A stretch of DNA of 64,000 nucleotides from Acorus gramineus (lineage: Eukaryota > Streptophyta > Magnoliopsida > Acorales > Acoraceae), in NCBI GenBank assembly GCA_030737835.1, contig CM060848.1, positions 17,585,309 through 17,649,308 on the forward strand, in the 5' to 3' direction. A program made the translations under genes and the position numbers. A model generated the notes under the pieces. It did not search any database. It saw only the letters and a list, made by a program, of their open reading frames with translations, and had not been told where the DNA came from. This document shows, in pieces, positions 36,516-49,790 of the stretch (position 1 is its first letter; each line of letters begins with the position of its first letter).

Positions 36516-37427
36516 AGAAACAGTTCCTATACTGTGATTTGATTGTTGTTAAAAAAATTATTGGTTAACAGTCATACTCATTATTGGTGTCTCCTACAGC
36601 AATTTTTATGAAGCAATTCCCTTCTAGTGTGTATCTGCTTCTATTTCTGATACTATTAGTACGTAAGTCTGCTTTTGATTGTAATGCAACATGTTTAATT
36701 GTTGCAACAGAACAACCCTGCTTTTACTGAATCTATCATTTCAGATGTAATTGTTCGTGTTTGCAGAGTCGATTATAGTCTTTACTTGAAGAAACTATAA
36801 TCAAGGATATTTCATTAAACATCTCATGCTGCAGTGAGAACTTTCTTTGTAGTATGGGCATTGAAACTTGAATATGCAATTTGGTTGCACATAAAAAATG
36901 TCATAGAAACAAGATTGATATTGTAGTTAAATAGCTATTATATTTTATCGTACCTTATTCTGGTTCTGTGGTCCAGTTTCACTCAAATGCTTACCCGACA
37001 TCATGTTTACTATATGTAATGCAAGAAATTTATGAGAGTTTCTCCGATGCACGTGGGTATTAAATTCTTGACTACAGCGTGATCAAGTCCATAAATATCA
37101 ATACATATTAGTATACAGCCTGGTGGTTAAATTTTTTTTTTTAATTATGTTATTAAATATATTATAATATGTAAAAAGAGTAAAAAAATATGTGAAAAGA
37201 GTTTTTTTTTTTTTAATAGTTTCACATGTTCAAAAATAGATTTAGCCTGGTGGTGAGGGACTTTGTCCCTTTGCACAGAGCTTTAACCCATGTTTTATAC
37301 TGCGTCCATGGTGGCTCACTTCTACATGGTACTAATAAGTAAAAAAAAATTCACATCATTACGCGAAAATAAAATTTCACATCATAAAATAATGTTAATA
37401 GTGGATTCTTTTCCCCTCAGTACGTAT
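36516..37427. other. GDSL 3' flank, no further gene
   Basis: Includes the probable 3' UTR. At 37225-37265 there is a tRNA A-box-like string (TAGCCTGGTGGTGAGGG), possibly from a SINE, but no B box or tail could be defined. Confidence 0.4.
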
Positions 37428-38179
37428 TCTTGATGGGGTTAATATCACTACCACCCTTGATTAATGACATGTGTCCTTAGATAATTTAAAAACCCATTGG
37501 TTAGAAAAAATAAAAACTTTTCCCTACTCTTCCTTCAACCGAGTGTGGATGCTTTACCGCATCACAATTGGAGTGTCAAAGCAAAATCAGATTGTCCATA
37601 TCCCCCTCCCAGCTAAATAAATAAATAAAAATCATCCCTTCCCAATTCTTTATGCAGGAATTAACTCAAACTCGCATTCTTACATGAACTCATATTTTCT
37701 ATGTTCAAAACAAAGGCTTATAAAATAAATAAATAAAAAAGTTTTTTTTTTTATCTCATTCATCACATCTCAGATGTTCCCCAAATAAAAAATAATAACT
37801 GGAAAATTATTTAATTTAGTTGTACATGGGATATGACATCGATCCCGTCAGTGGTAGGGAGTGAGCATCGACTGCGGATGAGGCATCTGGCAAAAAGTGA
37901 GAGGTGAAAGGAGGAGATGTTTGAAAAAGATGATAAAACAAAGAGAAAAAAAATATTGAAGAGAGGTTGAAGAAAAAGATGAAAAAACAGTGAGAGAAAA
38001 ATCTGGGCACATGTTGAAGAAGGAGTTGTGGAAAGAACATCTGATGAGATGTAGGAGGGGATGATTTGGGGATTTTTTTTTTTTTACTAACCATGGTCAG
38101 TTAATCGATGGGGTTTAAATTGTCCAGAGACACGTGTCAATTATAAAAAATGGTACTTATATTAGCCTCATCAATAAGG
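37428..38179. mobile_element. TIR element, about 750 bp, non-coding
   Basis: The outer 70-75 bases are imperfect inverted repeats. On the left: TTGATGGGGTTAATATCACT, GACATGTGTCCTTAGA, AATTTAAAAACCCAT. The right end read in reverse complement: TTGATGAGGCTAATATAAGT, GACACGTGTCTCTGGA, AATTTAAACCCCAT. The interior is purine/pyrimidine-skewed with no credible protein. No target duplication was settled. Confidence 0.55.
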
Positions 38180-39185
38180 GAAAAAATCCGCTTACAGTGC
38201 CTGATCATGAATTATGGGTTATTCTCCCGAAAAAATTGTGAAGTAAATAATAATATTTGTGGGTAATCAATAATAATATGCTTCATGGATGCTCAGTTTA
38301 GATAAACATTATCTCTACATAATAACACTGGAAGACCTTTTGTTTAAGGTTGTTAAATTTTTTTAGTGATTGGTGAAGGAAGTATTAATTGAAAAATTAA
38401 TGTGATTTCCATTCTGGATTCATGTGGAAGAGACCAGCTGATTAATATCATTGAGATTGAGGTGAGGGTTAAATTTGAGCAGATATGGATCCAGCGTCCA
38501 CAAACATTCTAGTCAAATACTAGGCTACCGTTGTCTTTTGTGAAGAAAGCATTTTGAGTGCCATGCATCTTGACCCATAGAAGATTTTTGTTTTAACAAG
38601 ACTATGTGTCAAGAACATGATGAACAAAGCCAGCATGGCCCACGATCAGGGCTGAGCACACCACCACCCACCCCATTGAGTTTTTTTTTTTTCTAGGATT
38701 TTCAGTTTACATATAGCGATGTGTGAGTGATCCCATACCTCTCTTGAAGGGGAGGGTGTCCACTGTCAATAGACCAGAGCGAATGCAAAAAAAATTCAAT
38801 TCATTTGATACGCAAAAAAATATGTTTGGATGTCGATTTTTTAAGTTCAATTTAGAGGTTATTTAGTTTAATTCATATAGATATCCGGTTTGTATCACAG
38901 TCTGATTTTATGAGTTATTCAAAAAACCTGCTTTTTTCACAGGTGATGTTCAGGTGTTAATTGTCTCAATCCATGCCTTAATTGGATCCAATATCTTATG
39001 AAAGTTTTGTTTATTAAATCACCAATTATCGTGTGAATGAGATTCAACCACTCAAGCATAAATTCACCAGGCTGGTTCTATAAAAATTCCCCATTTCTCT
39101 CTCCTTCTAAATTAAATGTTAGTGTATGAAAAAGTTAAGACTGACAGATGACACCTACCAACTGCACTACAAAAAACCAACAGCA
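38180..39185. other. Stachyose synthase upstream region, no gene
   Basis: AT-rich sequence with no recognised gene or repeat termini. Confidence 0.4.
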
Positions 39186-39192
39186 TATAAAA
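39186..39192 (+). promoter_or_regulatory. Possible TATA box of stachyose synthase
   Basis: TATAAAA 365 bp upstream of the chosen ATG. If it is used, the 5' leader would be about 330 nt, long but possible, perhaps with an intron. Confidence 0.3.
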
Positions 39193-39550
39193 CGCACTAC
39201 CCAATTCGACATCTGCCTTCCTCCAAAGCCAACATGTCATTAAAACCTTAGATGGTTCAAGAAATAAAGATTTTCTTTTCCAATAGATTTAAATTGAAAA
39301 CCAATTAAGAAACAGCAATCTCATTTTGCTTACCATGATGGTGGTTTATAATATAAAATAATATTTAATTTGTATGGGAGGTTCCGGGATGCCATATGAA
39401 CAATTAGTTGCTTGTTTTTATTGTCTAAAAATATCTCAAAACAATAGAAAAACCATAATTAAAGTTCCCTTTCAATTGGTGTTTGTTTTTGTACCCTAGT
39501 CTTCTAACATTGAAGACTTGTGAAGCTTGAACTTCAATAGAAACTCTGTC

Positions 39551-42500
39551 ATGGCACCTCCAAATGAAGCAACCAAACCGGTCATCGACGGCTCACACAC
39601 CGACAACCCAACCGGTCTCTTCACCTTGTCAGACAGCAAGCTCCGCGTCAATGGAGTGACCCTCCTCTCCGAAGTCCCCGAAAACATCACCTTCAACAGC
39701 TTCTCCTCAATATGCCCAACTTCACAAGCCCCACCTCCCCTGTTTCAGCAAGTCCAGTCCCGCTCTCACATGGGCGGCTTCATCGGGTTCGCGCAACCAC
39801 AACCGTCTGATTGCCTGATGAACTTCCTGGGCAGGTTCACCTGCCGGAACTTCCTTAGCGTGTTCAGGTTCAAGACATGGTGGTCCACCATGTCTGTTGG
39901 CACGAGTGGGTCCGATCTCCAAATGGAGACTCAATGGGTCCTCTTAGAAGTACCTGAATTAGACTCGTATGCACTGATTCTTCCATTGATAGAAGGGAAA
40001 TTCAGGTCCGCCCTCCATCCGGGTCGCGACGGGCACGTCATGGTCTGCGCTGAGAGCGGCTCGACGGAGGCGAAAGCCTCGGCTTTCGACGCGATCGCTT
40101 ACGTTCACCTCTCCGACAACCCGTACAACCTCATGAAGGAGGCCTACAGCGCGGCGAGGGTCCATCTGAACACGTTCAGGCTTTTGGAGGAGAAGTCCCC
40201 GCCACCCATAGTAGACAAGTTCGGTTGGTGCACTTGGGACGCTTTTTATCTGACCGTGGACCCCGTCGGGGTCTGGCACGGCCTGAACGAGTTCGTCGAA
40301 GGTGGGGTTTCTCCGAGGTTCCTCATAATCGACGACGGGTGGCAGAGCGTCAGCATCGACGGAGAGAACCCGATGGAGGACACCAAGAACCTCGTGTTGG
40401 GCGGGACGCAGATGACCGCCCGGCTTTACCGGTTCGAGGAGTGCGATAGGTTCAAGAAGTACAGGGGAGGGACAATGTTTGGCACGGACGCGCCTCCGTT
40501 CGATCCGAAGCGGCCGAAGATGCTGATCGCGAAGGCGATCGAGGTTGAACAAGCGGAGAAGGCGCTGGACAAAGCGGATCAAAATGGGGTCACCGAATTA
40601 TCCGAATTCGAATCCAGAATTCGAGAGTTGAAGCATCAATTGAGTGCCATGATGGGTGGCGGCGAAGGTGGAGTGGGCGATGAGAATGCTAATTGTGAAG
40701 CGGAGGAAGTCGGGATGAAAGCGTTTACGAAGGACTTGAGGACTAGATTCAAATGTTTGGATGATGTGTATGTGTGGCAAGCACTCTGCGGCGCTTGGGG
40801 CGGAGTGAGGCCCGGCGCGACTCATCTTGAATCGAAGGTGGTACCGGTGACTGTCTCCCCTGGATTGGATGGTACGATGAATGATCTCGCCGTGGTGAAG
40901 ATCATTGAGGGAGGGATCGGGCTTGTCCATCCCGACCAGGCGGCGGACTACTTCGATTCAATGCATTCCCATCTCGCGCAGTCCGGCGTCACCGGCATTA
41001 AAGTCGATGTCATACATGTAAGTCCTCCGTGTTTATGCTTTGCCCCCAAGTGTTTGTTTTATGCTCCGTGTTTGAAAAACGGAAAATTCTTAAATTCTTA
41101 TCTAAACATATTCTCAGCATTTTTTGAATTAAATAAAATCTATCGATAACAATATTTTTCAAAGTGAGTTTGAAATGCAAGATTTTTTTTGTCAATCACG
41201 CATTCAAACATACATATTGCAGACATTGGAATACGTATGCGAAGAATATGGAGGGCGCATTGAGCTTGCGAAGGCGTACTACGAAGGGCTGACGAGATCG
41301 CTTGTGAAGAACTTCAAAGGGACTGGACTCCTCGCAAGCATGCAACAGTGCAACGACTTCTTCTTCCTCGGGACGCAACAGATTGCATTTGGAAGAGTTG
41401 GTGAGTGAGTGCAACCACCTTGTTTGGTATTCGATCATGACCCGGTTATAGATTTGGATTGCCGTGTTTTGCAGGGGATGATTTCTGGTTCCAAGACCCG
41501 GGCGGGGATCCGATGGGGGCGTACTGGTTGCAAGGCGTTCACATGATCCACTGCGCGTACAACAGTCTCTGGATGGGGCAGATCATACATCCCGACTGGG
41601 ACATGTTTCAATCGGACCACCTGTGCGCGAAGTTCCACGCGGGGTCGCGGGCCATCTGTGGCGGACCTGTCTATGTGAGCGACTCCGTCGGTAGCCACAA
41701 CTTCGGCCTCTTGAAGAAGCTAGTCCACCCCGACGGGACCGTCCCCAGGTGCCAGCACTTCGCGCTTCCCACACGGAATTGCCTCTTCAAGAATCCGCTC
41801 TTCGACGGTGAAACCGTGCTCAAGATTTGGAACTTGAACAAAGTAAATTTAGGGCCCGATTGGATCCTCGTTTAGCATATTCTTTATTTTGAACGTAGAA
41901 CCTGTCCAAATACGAATTCACACACATTTTTATCACCCCATCTTTCTGAAGTCCAAAAATCTCAGTGCTTGAGAATCTATTTTTCAAAAGTTGAGTTTAA
42001 AATGTAAGATATCATGAAACTTAACATTTTAATCACACATCCAAACATATCTTTAATATGTTTGAATTTTAGAGATCATGCTTTTATAAAAATTATATAT
42101 AATCCAAACTTGATTTTAAAATTCACCAACAATATTATATTTTTATAAAAGCTAAAAAAAACCAACTTTTGAGGAAGCAAAAGCTACTTTAAATGAAAGT
42201 TATTTTTCAAGCTCGTTTTCAAACGCAGACTGATCGAGTACTAGTTGTGCTTATTGTATAGTTTGGAGGAGTTGTTGGTGCATTCAATTGCCAAGGCGCC
42301 GGATGGGACCGGGGCGAGCAAAGGATAAGGGGCTTCCCTCACTGTTACAAGCCAACATTGGGTTCGGTCCACATGACTGACATCGAATGGGATCAGAAGA
42401 TCGAGACCGCCGCTATGGGCGAGGCCGAGGAGTTCGCGGTCTATCTCGACCAGGCAGAGGATTTGAAACTGATGACCCGTGAGTCCGAACCGATGCAATT

Positions 42501-42837
42501 CACCGTCCAACCGTCTTCGTTCGAGATCTTCAGCTTCGTGCCGGTCAGGAAGCTCGGCCAGGATTTGAGGTTCGCGCCGATCGGGCTAGTGAATATGTTC
42601 AACTGTGGTGGTACCATAATTGAGGTTGATCACAGGGTGGGTGGTGAAGGTAAGGTTGGTGTGAGGATTGTAGTGAAGGGAGGTGGGAAGTTTTTGGCAT
42701 ACTCAAGTGGGAGGCCAAGAAAGGGCTTATTGAATGGTGGTGAAGTTGAGTTTGAGTGGTCTGTTGATGGGAAGCTGAGTTTGTGTGTGGATTGGGTGGG
42801 TGAGAGTGGTGTTTCTGAAGTGGGTTTTGTGTTTTGA
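39551..42837 (+). CDS. Stachyose synthase (GH36, raffinose-family oligosaccharides)
   Basis: Four exons: 39551-41017, 41223-41400, 41475-41842, 42262-42837; GT-AG introns, 2,589 coding bases, 862 aa, the normal size. It transfers galactose from galactinol to raffinose to make stachyose in the cytosol. The GH36 plant signature runs through: LIIDDGWQS (258-266), KVDVIH with the presumed nucleophile D486, DDFWFQDPGGDPMG, HCAYNSLWMGQIIHPDWDMF, SDH with the presumed acid/base D596, and GAFNCQGAGW. Residues about 295-392 form an extra charged segment (FKKYRGG...KALDKADQNG...) that marks stachyose synthases and is absent from ordinary raffinose synthases. There is no signal peptide. The ATG at 39551 (MAPPNEATKP) was chosen; in-frame coding extends upstream only to a TTG. 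Introns 1 and 3 hold MITE-like DNA. Raffinose synthase activity cannot be excluded from sequence. Confidence 0.92.
41030..41215. repeat. MITE-like sequence filling stachyose synthase intron 1
   Basis: TTTTTCAAAGTGAGTTTGAA, ATGCAAGAT and AATCACGCATTCAAACATA match strings in intron 3 (TTTTTCAAAAGTTGAGTTTA) and at 44420-44660. Termini are not defined. Confidence 0.45.
41850..42235. repeat. MITE-like sequence filling stachyose synthase intron 3
   Basis: Starts near GGGCCCGATTGGATCCTCG and ends near CTCGTTTTCAAACGCAGAC. It shares AAAAGTTGAGTTTAAAATGT and TTTTAATCACACATCCAAAC with the copy at 44420-44660. The intron is 419 bp and almost all of it appears to be this repeat. Confidence 0.5.
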
Positions 42838-44415
42838 GTTTGTGTCCTATTTTGTGATCTGTGATCTGTTATGAGTATATGTTGCATAAAAGCAGTGGGA
42901 TTATATTTTATGACATGGTTGATTTAAGATTGTTTAAAATGAAAGCATTGATGGTTTCATTTGGTTGTTATCATTGAAGGTGAATGAGAATGATGTGTAA
43001 TTGGATTATCTTGATTTGTGGCTCACATGATAATCAAGGTCTTATTCAGAACAACGCTTGATGGAAATAATCGTTCTATGTTAGTAAATTTTCATGTTAT
43101 TGAATATTCCTACAAGAAGTCATTGTTGCATATAAAATTTCTCATCTCTTATATACTCAATTAGATCGAGTACATGCTCCATCAATCAATTAGACTGGTG
43201 CATCATGTACGTGCTATATTTTTTTAAGAAATTTAATCTTGGAACATTTTAATTACATGGGTGTTGATCTACTTATTATTTTTTTGTACTTATTTTGTGC
43301 TTTGATCAATCAGACGGTCATAAATTCATCATATAAAATGGATCCATTTATCCATTCATGATTTGATATATTTATAACTGTTTGATTTTAACTGTGATAA
43401 TGTGGCAATCCCACAATAAAGTCAAATAAGATACAAGTAGTGAAAAACAAGCAGAGGATCCAAACCTGTTAATCTACTTAATCATATTTACTCTTATTTG
43501 TACATTCTTAATTAGATGTATGAAATCACAAAATTGAATGAGTATATACGTGATTAAGATAGGAAAATGTTACACATAATTTATTTTATAGTTTATAATG
43601 CATACCACATAGGTTTTTATTTTTTAAGAGTTTCATTTATCTTATCTAATGAGGTATGTGTTTTATAAAAACTGATATATATTTTAATGAATTTAATGAT
43701 AACTTTATGGTCAACACTCCTTTTTTTTGTTTTCTAATATACAGGGTAAACAACCGACCTTCAAGTTCAAAAAAAAAAAAAAAAAAAAGAAAAAGGATTG
43801 AATAATAACATTTATATAAAATGTGAAAAATTTCTTATGAGGTATATATATTTCGATACTATGAATAGAAGGGGTTAAGAAAAGACTAAATTTAACAAAA
43901 CTCTTTACTCTTAAGATAAATGCAAAAAAGTATTTATCTAATGTATTCAAGTATAATTCTTTTTGTGAAAAAAATAGTTTTTTAAAAAATGTAGATAGTT
44001 AAGAAAACTACAATCGTACCAGGAGTACAAAAAAATGATCATGGCAAATTATATGTACAGCCTCTATTATAATCCACACTGGCTTTTTCTTTTTAACTTA
44101 AAATTATACACTGTTTCAATTGAAGTACATATCGTTATAGTGTTATATGAAATTAATTATATATGCTAAAATATAATAGTTTATTTTTTAAAATTAATTT
44201 TTTTTACTTCATATATAATATTATGATAGAAACCGTGACAATACAGTATATGTTACGCTGAGACCGTAAAACATTGTGTCAGTGCTAGACCCTCCCGATT
44301 CATTTACCATTGTCAACGAAAATGGGCTTGTCATACGTAAGCCCATGGTCGTATCATAGTCCTCAAAGATTGGACGAGACCAGGCCCAATTGTACACCCT
44401 ATGGGTTTACTACTA
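42838..44415. other. Stachyose synthase 3' flank, no gene
   Basis: The 3' UTR lies in roughly the first 200-300 bases. The rest is AT-rich with an A-run at 43769-43788. No coding signal was found. Confidence 0.45.
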
Positions 44416-44419
44416 ATTT

Positions 44420-44660
44420 GATTAAGGCCATTCGGATATGAGTTTAGATATATTCTACATTTTAAAGAGTTAAAAATTCTCAAACTCATACTCAAACATA
44501 TTTTTAGTGCTTAGTTTTTCAAACCACTATCTTCATTTTTTTAGTCAAAAAAATCTTGCGGTTGAAAATATAATAAAATAATATTTTTCAAAAGCTGAGT
44601 TTGAAACACAGGACTTTAAGAATCTTAATGTTTTAATTTCACATCCAAACGCAACCTAAT
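44420..44660. repeat. MITE-like repeat, same family as stachyose synthase introns
   Basis: GGCCATTCGGATATGAGTTT at the left and TTTCACATCCAAACGCAACC at the right. The interior TTTTCAAAAGCTGAGTTTGA and ACACAGGACTTTAAGAATCT match intron 3 of stachyose synthase. Confidence 0.5.
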
Positions 44661-44667
44661 GGAGAAA

Positions 44668-44940
44668 GGAAAATGATACAGTCACATTCACTGACCAAAA
44701 TTCAGATCTCGCGTATTTTTATTTTTCTAAAAATAGTAAACATCATCTAATGAGGTATATGATTTCACAAGAGTGCATATCGTTGTACTTCGAGTTGAAT
44801 GTACCCATTTTTAATAAGTATAAGAAAAAATTTAATAAGGTATACACATCATCTAACAAGGTGTATGCTTCACTGAATCTATAATGAGGTATATAGGTCT
44901 GTGTTTTAGACTAAAAAAAAAAAAAAAAACAGAGTGTAGC
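44668..44940. mobile_element. MITE family with TACACTCA-like ends, copy 2
   Basis: Same order of motifs as 11174-11452: CATCTAATGAGGTATATGAT, AATAAGTATAAGAAAAAATT, GGTATATAGGTCTGTGTTTT, ending ACAGAGTGTAGCAAGA. Confidence 0.6.
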
Positions 44941-46779
44941 AAGACTAAGAGAAAATGTCACGGAGAGTCATTCCTATGGTATTCCAACTTACGTAAAAAA
45001 ATTTACAATAAATTATGTAAATAATTCAAAAAACTTTATTCAGATTTTTATAAAATATTTTTTTTGTCTAATGAAATACACCACATATAATTATCTATAT
45101 AATTATCTATATTTTTCTAATTAAGTGGTTACTTTGAATTATAAGAGAGATAAATATATCTAGATTGAAATACATTTATCATAATTCAGATACACTTTTT
45201 TATAAAATATGAGATATTTGCAAGTACAAACAACCAATAAAATGAATATCTATAATGATTTTAAAATGTACTTGTTTGATTAACTGTTTCTCTTCACATA
45301 GACATCATGAACAATCATGTCCTTTTATATTGAGTGTTATATCCATGTAATTTTCATCTTTTTACATTTTATTTAGATTCAGATACATTTCACATAATTC
45401 AGATATAATTCAATTTTATAAGAAGTATACAATCATCCATAAAAATATGTATTTTAAAAAATAATATATATATATATATATATAATAAATTGAATATATA
45501 TATAATTTATATATATTCTTTCTAGAAAACCAGAACTATAAATTATACCGCATGATTGACTGTTTTATGAAGCCGACCAATAATTTCCATGGGTCCTATC
45601 AAAATGTCACACACAAAGGGTCACCGTACATTATTGACATTTTTTTAATTTTGAAGGGTGTATAGGTAATTTAGACTAGTAGGTGGGCAGGTTCGTAATA
45701 AAGTGACTCATGGTGAGACATTATCGTAATGTACATAGAAGCCCTAAGTCCGGGGTTTGATATTATATATTCGTTGAAGAGAAGAGGCGACTGAAAGAGG
45801 GGGAGGTTCTCATAGAAGGTAAGATGGAGAAGATTTGTAGATTTGTTTTGTTCTCTTTTTCGATTTCAATTCCTTTTTTTATTTTTTGATTCTTATGCTT
45901 TGTGAAATCATTTAGTCTCCGAAAGCCTCTCTCATGGTTGAATCCTTGCCCTTACAACTTTTTTAGGGTTAGGTAATTCCACTGGAATATTTTCATGAGA
46001 GGCGAAAACGAGGAGGATTTTGAGTCGCTTCACCTTTTCTTATGTGGGTGCAGCGAATTATGCCTCCAAAATATTTTGATTGTATGTTGGTTTTCATTGA
46101 TGTCTTTTTATCTTTTATGTTTTAAGGGGTAGGGGTCCAATGATGGCATGAAATCTTTGAGACCTGATGGATTTAACAATCCTTGATGAACATTTACAAG
46201 CAATATTGCTGAGGACCAAAATGTGAACATATGCTTTTAGATTGGCTTTTTAGGGTTTCTTGTTTTGTATGTTAGAGGGTATTTTGAATGATTGATATGA
46301 GATGTGATGAAATGCACTGGGCTCTGAGCAAATTTTTTATTTGCAATTTGATAGAAATGCATTTGCCTAGAAAGCATTCTCTGATCTTAATCAAATCATC
46401 CTCTGTTTTGTTGTTTGTATATATTTCTAGCCAATTTTGCTTTTTAGGTTCAAAATCAATTATTCAAGAGTTTTATTATAAAGTTTATGATTTCACTTGG
46501 CAAACTGAAAAAGGCACAATGTGTTTTTTCTCTGTCAAAAAAATTACATGCACTGTTGATGATGACTAAAAAAATGTATACACAGATTCTTATAAAAAAA
46601 AAAATCGAACAAGAATTCATTTCAAGATGTTATGGTTTCTTTGAAGGAGCATCTAATCCCCCAGGCCCCAACTAATAAATACCCAATCTCAACGACCAAA
46701 ATTTGGTTTGGTTGGTGGGATTGGAAACTCGGGAGGAAGGTGAAGAGAGAGAGACACAGAGTATCTCATGTAGGAAAAA
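44941..46779. other. Intergenic; leader-like segment near 45770, no identified gene
   Basis: At 45765-45830 a purine-rich stretch ends in a donor-like GAAG/GTAAGA and is followed by T-rich DNA, as in a transcribed leader, but no downstream coding exon could be tied to it. (TA)n lies at about 45466-45483. Confidence 0.3.
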
Positions 46780-47045
46780 AGATACACTCAGTTACATTAT
46801 CAACAAAAACTTAGATCTCATATGTTTTTATTTATTTTTTAAATGATAAACACTATCTAATGAGGTATACGCTTTGATAAAAAGTGTATATCGCTTCATT
46901 TCAAATTGAATGAATTCATTTTTAACAAGTGTAAGAAAAAATCATTTAGGTATATACATCATTTAATGAGGTATATGCTTAATTAAATCTAGAACAGGGT
47001 ATATAAAATCTGTGTTTTGGATTGAGTATAAAATTGAGTGTAGCA
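46780..47045. mobile_element. MITE family with TACACTCA ends, copy 3
   Basis: Starts GATACACTCAG and ends TTGAGTGTAGCAG. The interior shares TATCTAATGAGGTATACGCT and AACAAGTGTAAGAAAAAATC with the other two copies. Confidence 0.65.
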
Positions 47046-49790
47046 GCACTCCTCAAGTTATCATGCGGGCCCATGTATTGGAATGCTTCTCCATTCGACT
47101 TTGGGCCGGTGGACCTTTAACAATCCCCTGTTTTGTCATGGGTGACACAACTCAGGACACAACTCGGACGGGTTGTGTTCGGATTGATTTCAGGCTGATC
47201 GAGATTCAAAACATTCAATCTTATTATGATCCAACTCAATTCGATTTACAGCCCAATAATCTTAACTTGAATCTAACTCGTGAAAAAAAAAATCAATTTG
47301 AACTCAACCTGAGGAACCTGATTTTTCAATTTACACACAAAATAAAATTAGAACAAACTATCATATTTTTTTATAAAAAAATTAGACGCATTTTACAGAT
47401 TATTATCGCCCAAGTGAGGAATAATGAAAAATAGAAGCAATTGGAGTCCAATAAAGATAGAAAACATATGAAGTCCACTAATAACATAAGAATTCAAATC
47501 TGAAATGCTCTGAATGTTTATATTTGAAAATGCATCACATCTTGATATCATGTTCCTCTTAGACATATACCTCTTAACCAAAATGGTTTTCAAATTTTTT
47601 TTTATCAGTTTGTGTGGTTTGATTTTTATGTTTACATTAACAATAATCTATTATGATTACATTATGTTTCTTTCTTATATCTCTTTATGAATGATATATT
47701 CCATAATTATTCAGCCATACAGTTTATCTGATTGGTTGAAGTTCTTTGAATAGATATGCTACTTTTACTCACACTGGTCTTAACCTGACAGATTTTATGA
47801 TTGTTATCAATTTAAATGTTTTTCAGTCAATCAATGTACATGAATTTAACATCAAACTTTGCCTCTAAATTATTATTTTAAATTAAATTGCTGTTGTCTT
47901 GATTCAAAGTAATGATTTTTAAGTTGCTCTAATTTTTTTATTCTTAGCTATGGTGACCATATCCGTTTTTTCTTATTCTCGGCCATGACGTTTTCCTTAC
48001 TAAAAAAGTCAATCTTATTTTTGTTGTGGAATTTGAATATAAAACAAAAACAAGATACATTTATATGATGCATTTGTTATCTGATGCTTCCTGTTGGAGT
48101 TTTGAATAATATATCATATAATTTTTTTCGTTTTTATATTTGATAGTTTATTTTATGTTCAGTGAATAGCAGAAAATAAAATTTCGAGGCACTTGTCCAT
48201 CAATTCAATTGGTAGTACATGCGTGCACTGCATTTGAGTTTGTTATGTCACTAGACAGCTCTATTGGAAATCAAGAAGTTTAGTTGACTTTAAATAATAG
48301 CTTGCTGGGTTTCCCCAACTCTTAGATGCTGATGGACTTCAAAATTGCATTGTACTTGATTTAGTTATGGTTTAATTATCTATTGTCGTTGAAAAGAAAT
48401 GCCATCAATTAACTTTTATACATGTGGGATCTTTGAAATTGCTTATTGTATGCATCATTTCGATCTATCACAATAAGATGGATGTTCAAAGTTAGGAACT
48501 TCTAGTCTTTGATTTGCATATTAGAAGCTTAATTATACTGGTTTTTTTTTTCGGTCTTGCATTATTTCTCGGTCATGATGTTCAATATTCCATATTTTAT
48601 CTAATTTGGTTTGCATTTTTTGATGTGTTTTTGTTTTTTTAGATTTTTCTCTTTTCGTGATGGTCGATGACGATGTCGGGATTTTGAGAAAGAAGATAAA
48701 ACACAAGGTACTTTTTTTGCCATCGTCAGATTGGGAAGATGATATGGCCTTGCACCGAGCAATTCATCATTTCTGTTGTCATAAATGTTCATGAATTTAC
48801 AAATACTGGCAGATGTGGAGGGAAGAAGTGTATGTAGTATGTATGGCCTCCTTTATAAGTTAATTTTGACCTGCACATCCTGCAATAATTCTTTGTCATA
48901 AACAGCAGATGGGAGGTCCTTGCCTGACCATAATTGGCATGTCCTTCTCGTCTATCACTTATCCCACCCACCTGATATAAATTTTTAGTATGAGTTGTTC
49001 TATACAAATTGCATAAGATAGCTGATAAAAATTCCATGTTTTGTGGATGATGGGGTACTTAATCTAGAATACACGTATTTAGAATCTTTTATTCGACTAT
49101 TATATCCAATATCCGCTACATCCTTAGTGGAAAGACTGTGAGCGTATTAGCACCCATTGAAATTTGGAGTCGCGGATCTTTTTTTTAAAAAAAATTGTGA
49201 AAAGCTTTGTTTTCATAGGAATATTGGTATACGGTTTTGAGAGGGTTGAAAAATCACTGATGTTGATGTTTTGGTGATCTATTTTTATACTTTTATTTTT
49301 AATCATTTCTACATTGAATCTCTCAAATTTTTTAAAGTGAGACTTTGAATTCTCTTTCCAATATATAAGCTTAAAGGATATATTTGTTTGTTTTTGTGAT
49401 CAATTATTTTTTTCATATTCATTTATTCAATTTTTGAAGCATCATTTTTTTTCTATTTGTTGTGACGGGAATGATGTTATTTCAATATTTTTTCCTAGAT
49501 CTTCTATAAATTATTCTAGAACTAAATACATGAAAAGAAGGTACAATTGTCTTAATTTTGTCTGAACTTATTATATATCTATAATTATTCTTTTTATCTT
49601 TCTCCTCTTGAAACCTTTGTTCGTTCAACAAAGACTAAACAAGGGTGAGAAATAAATTATAGACTATTTGAAGGATCCAAACATCGAACTAAAACTTCCA
49701 TGTCTATAATTCCTGGCTCCGCCCCTGACAAAGATGGAATGATTTTTCCTTCGACCTCAAACATGACTATTCAATTACACTTTTCTGCAG
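47046..49790. other. AT-rich region, no identified gene
   Basis: 47060-47300 has decayed AACCCGA/CAACTCGG strings like the hAT MITE interior. 48645-48712 is a short open segment (MVDDDVGILRKKIKHK) ending in a possible donor AAG/GTACTT. Nothing was assigned with confidence. Confidence 0.3.

Noticed and set aside
37225-37265. tRNA or SINE A-box-like string
   Set aside because: No B box, cloverleaf or tail could be found.
39527-39550. Upstream extension of stachyose synthase
   Set aside because: It would start at TTG; the ATG at 39551 fits the family N-terminus.
39959-40582. 207-codon minus-strand frame
   Set aside because: Antisense shadow of the GC-rich stachyose synthase exon 1.
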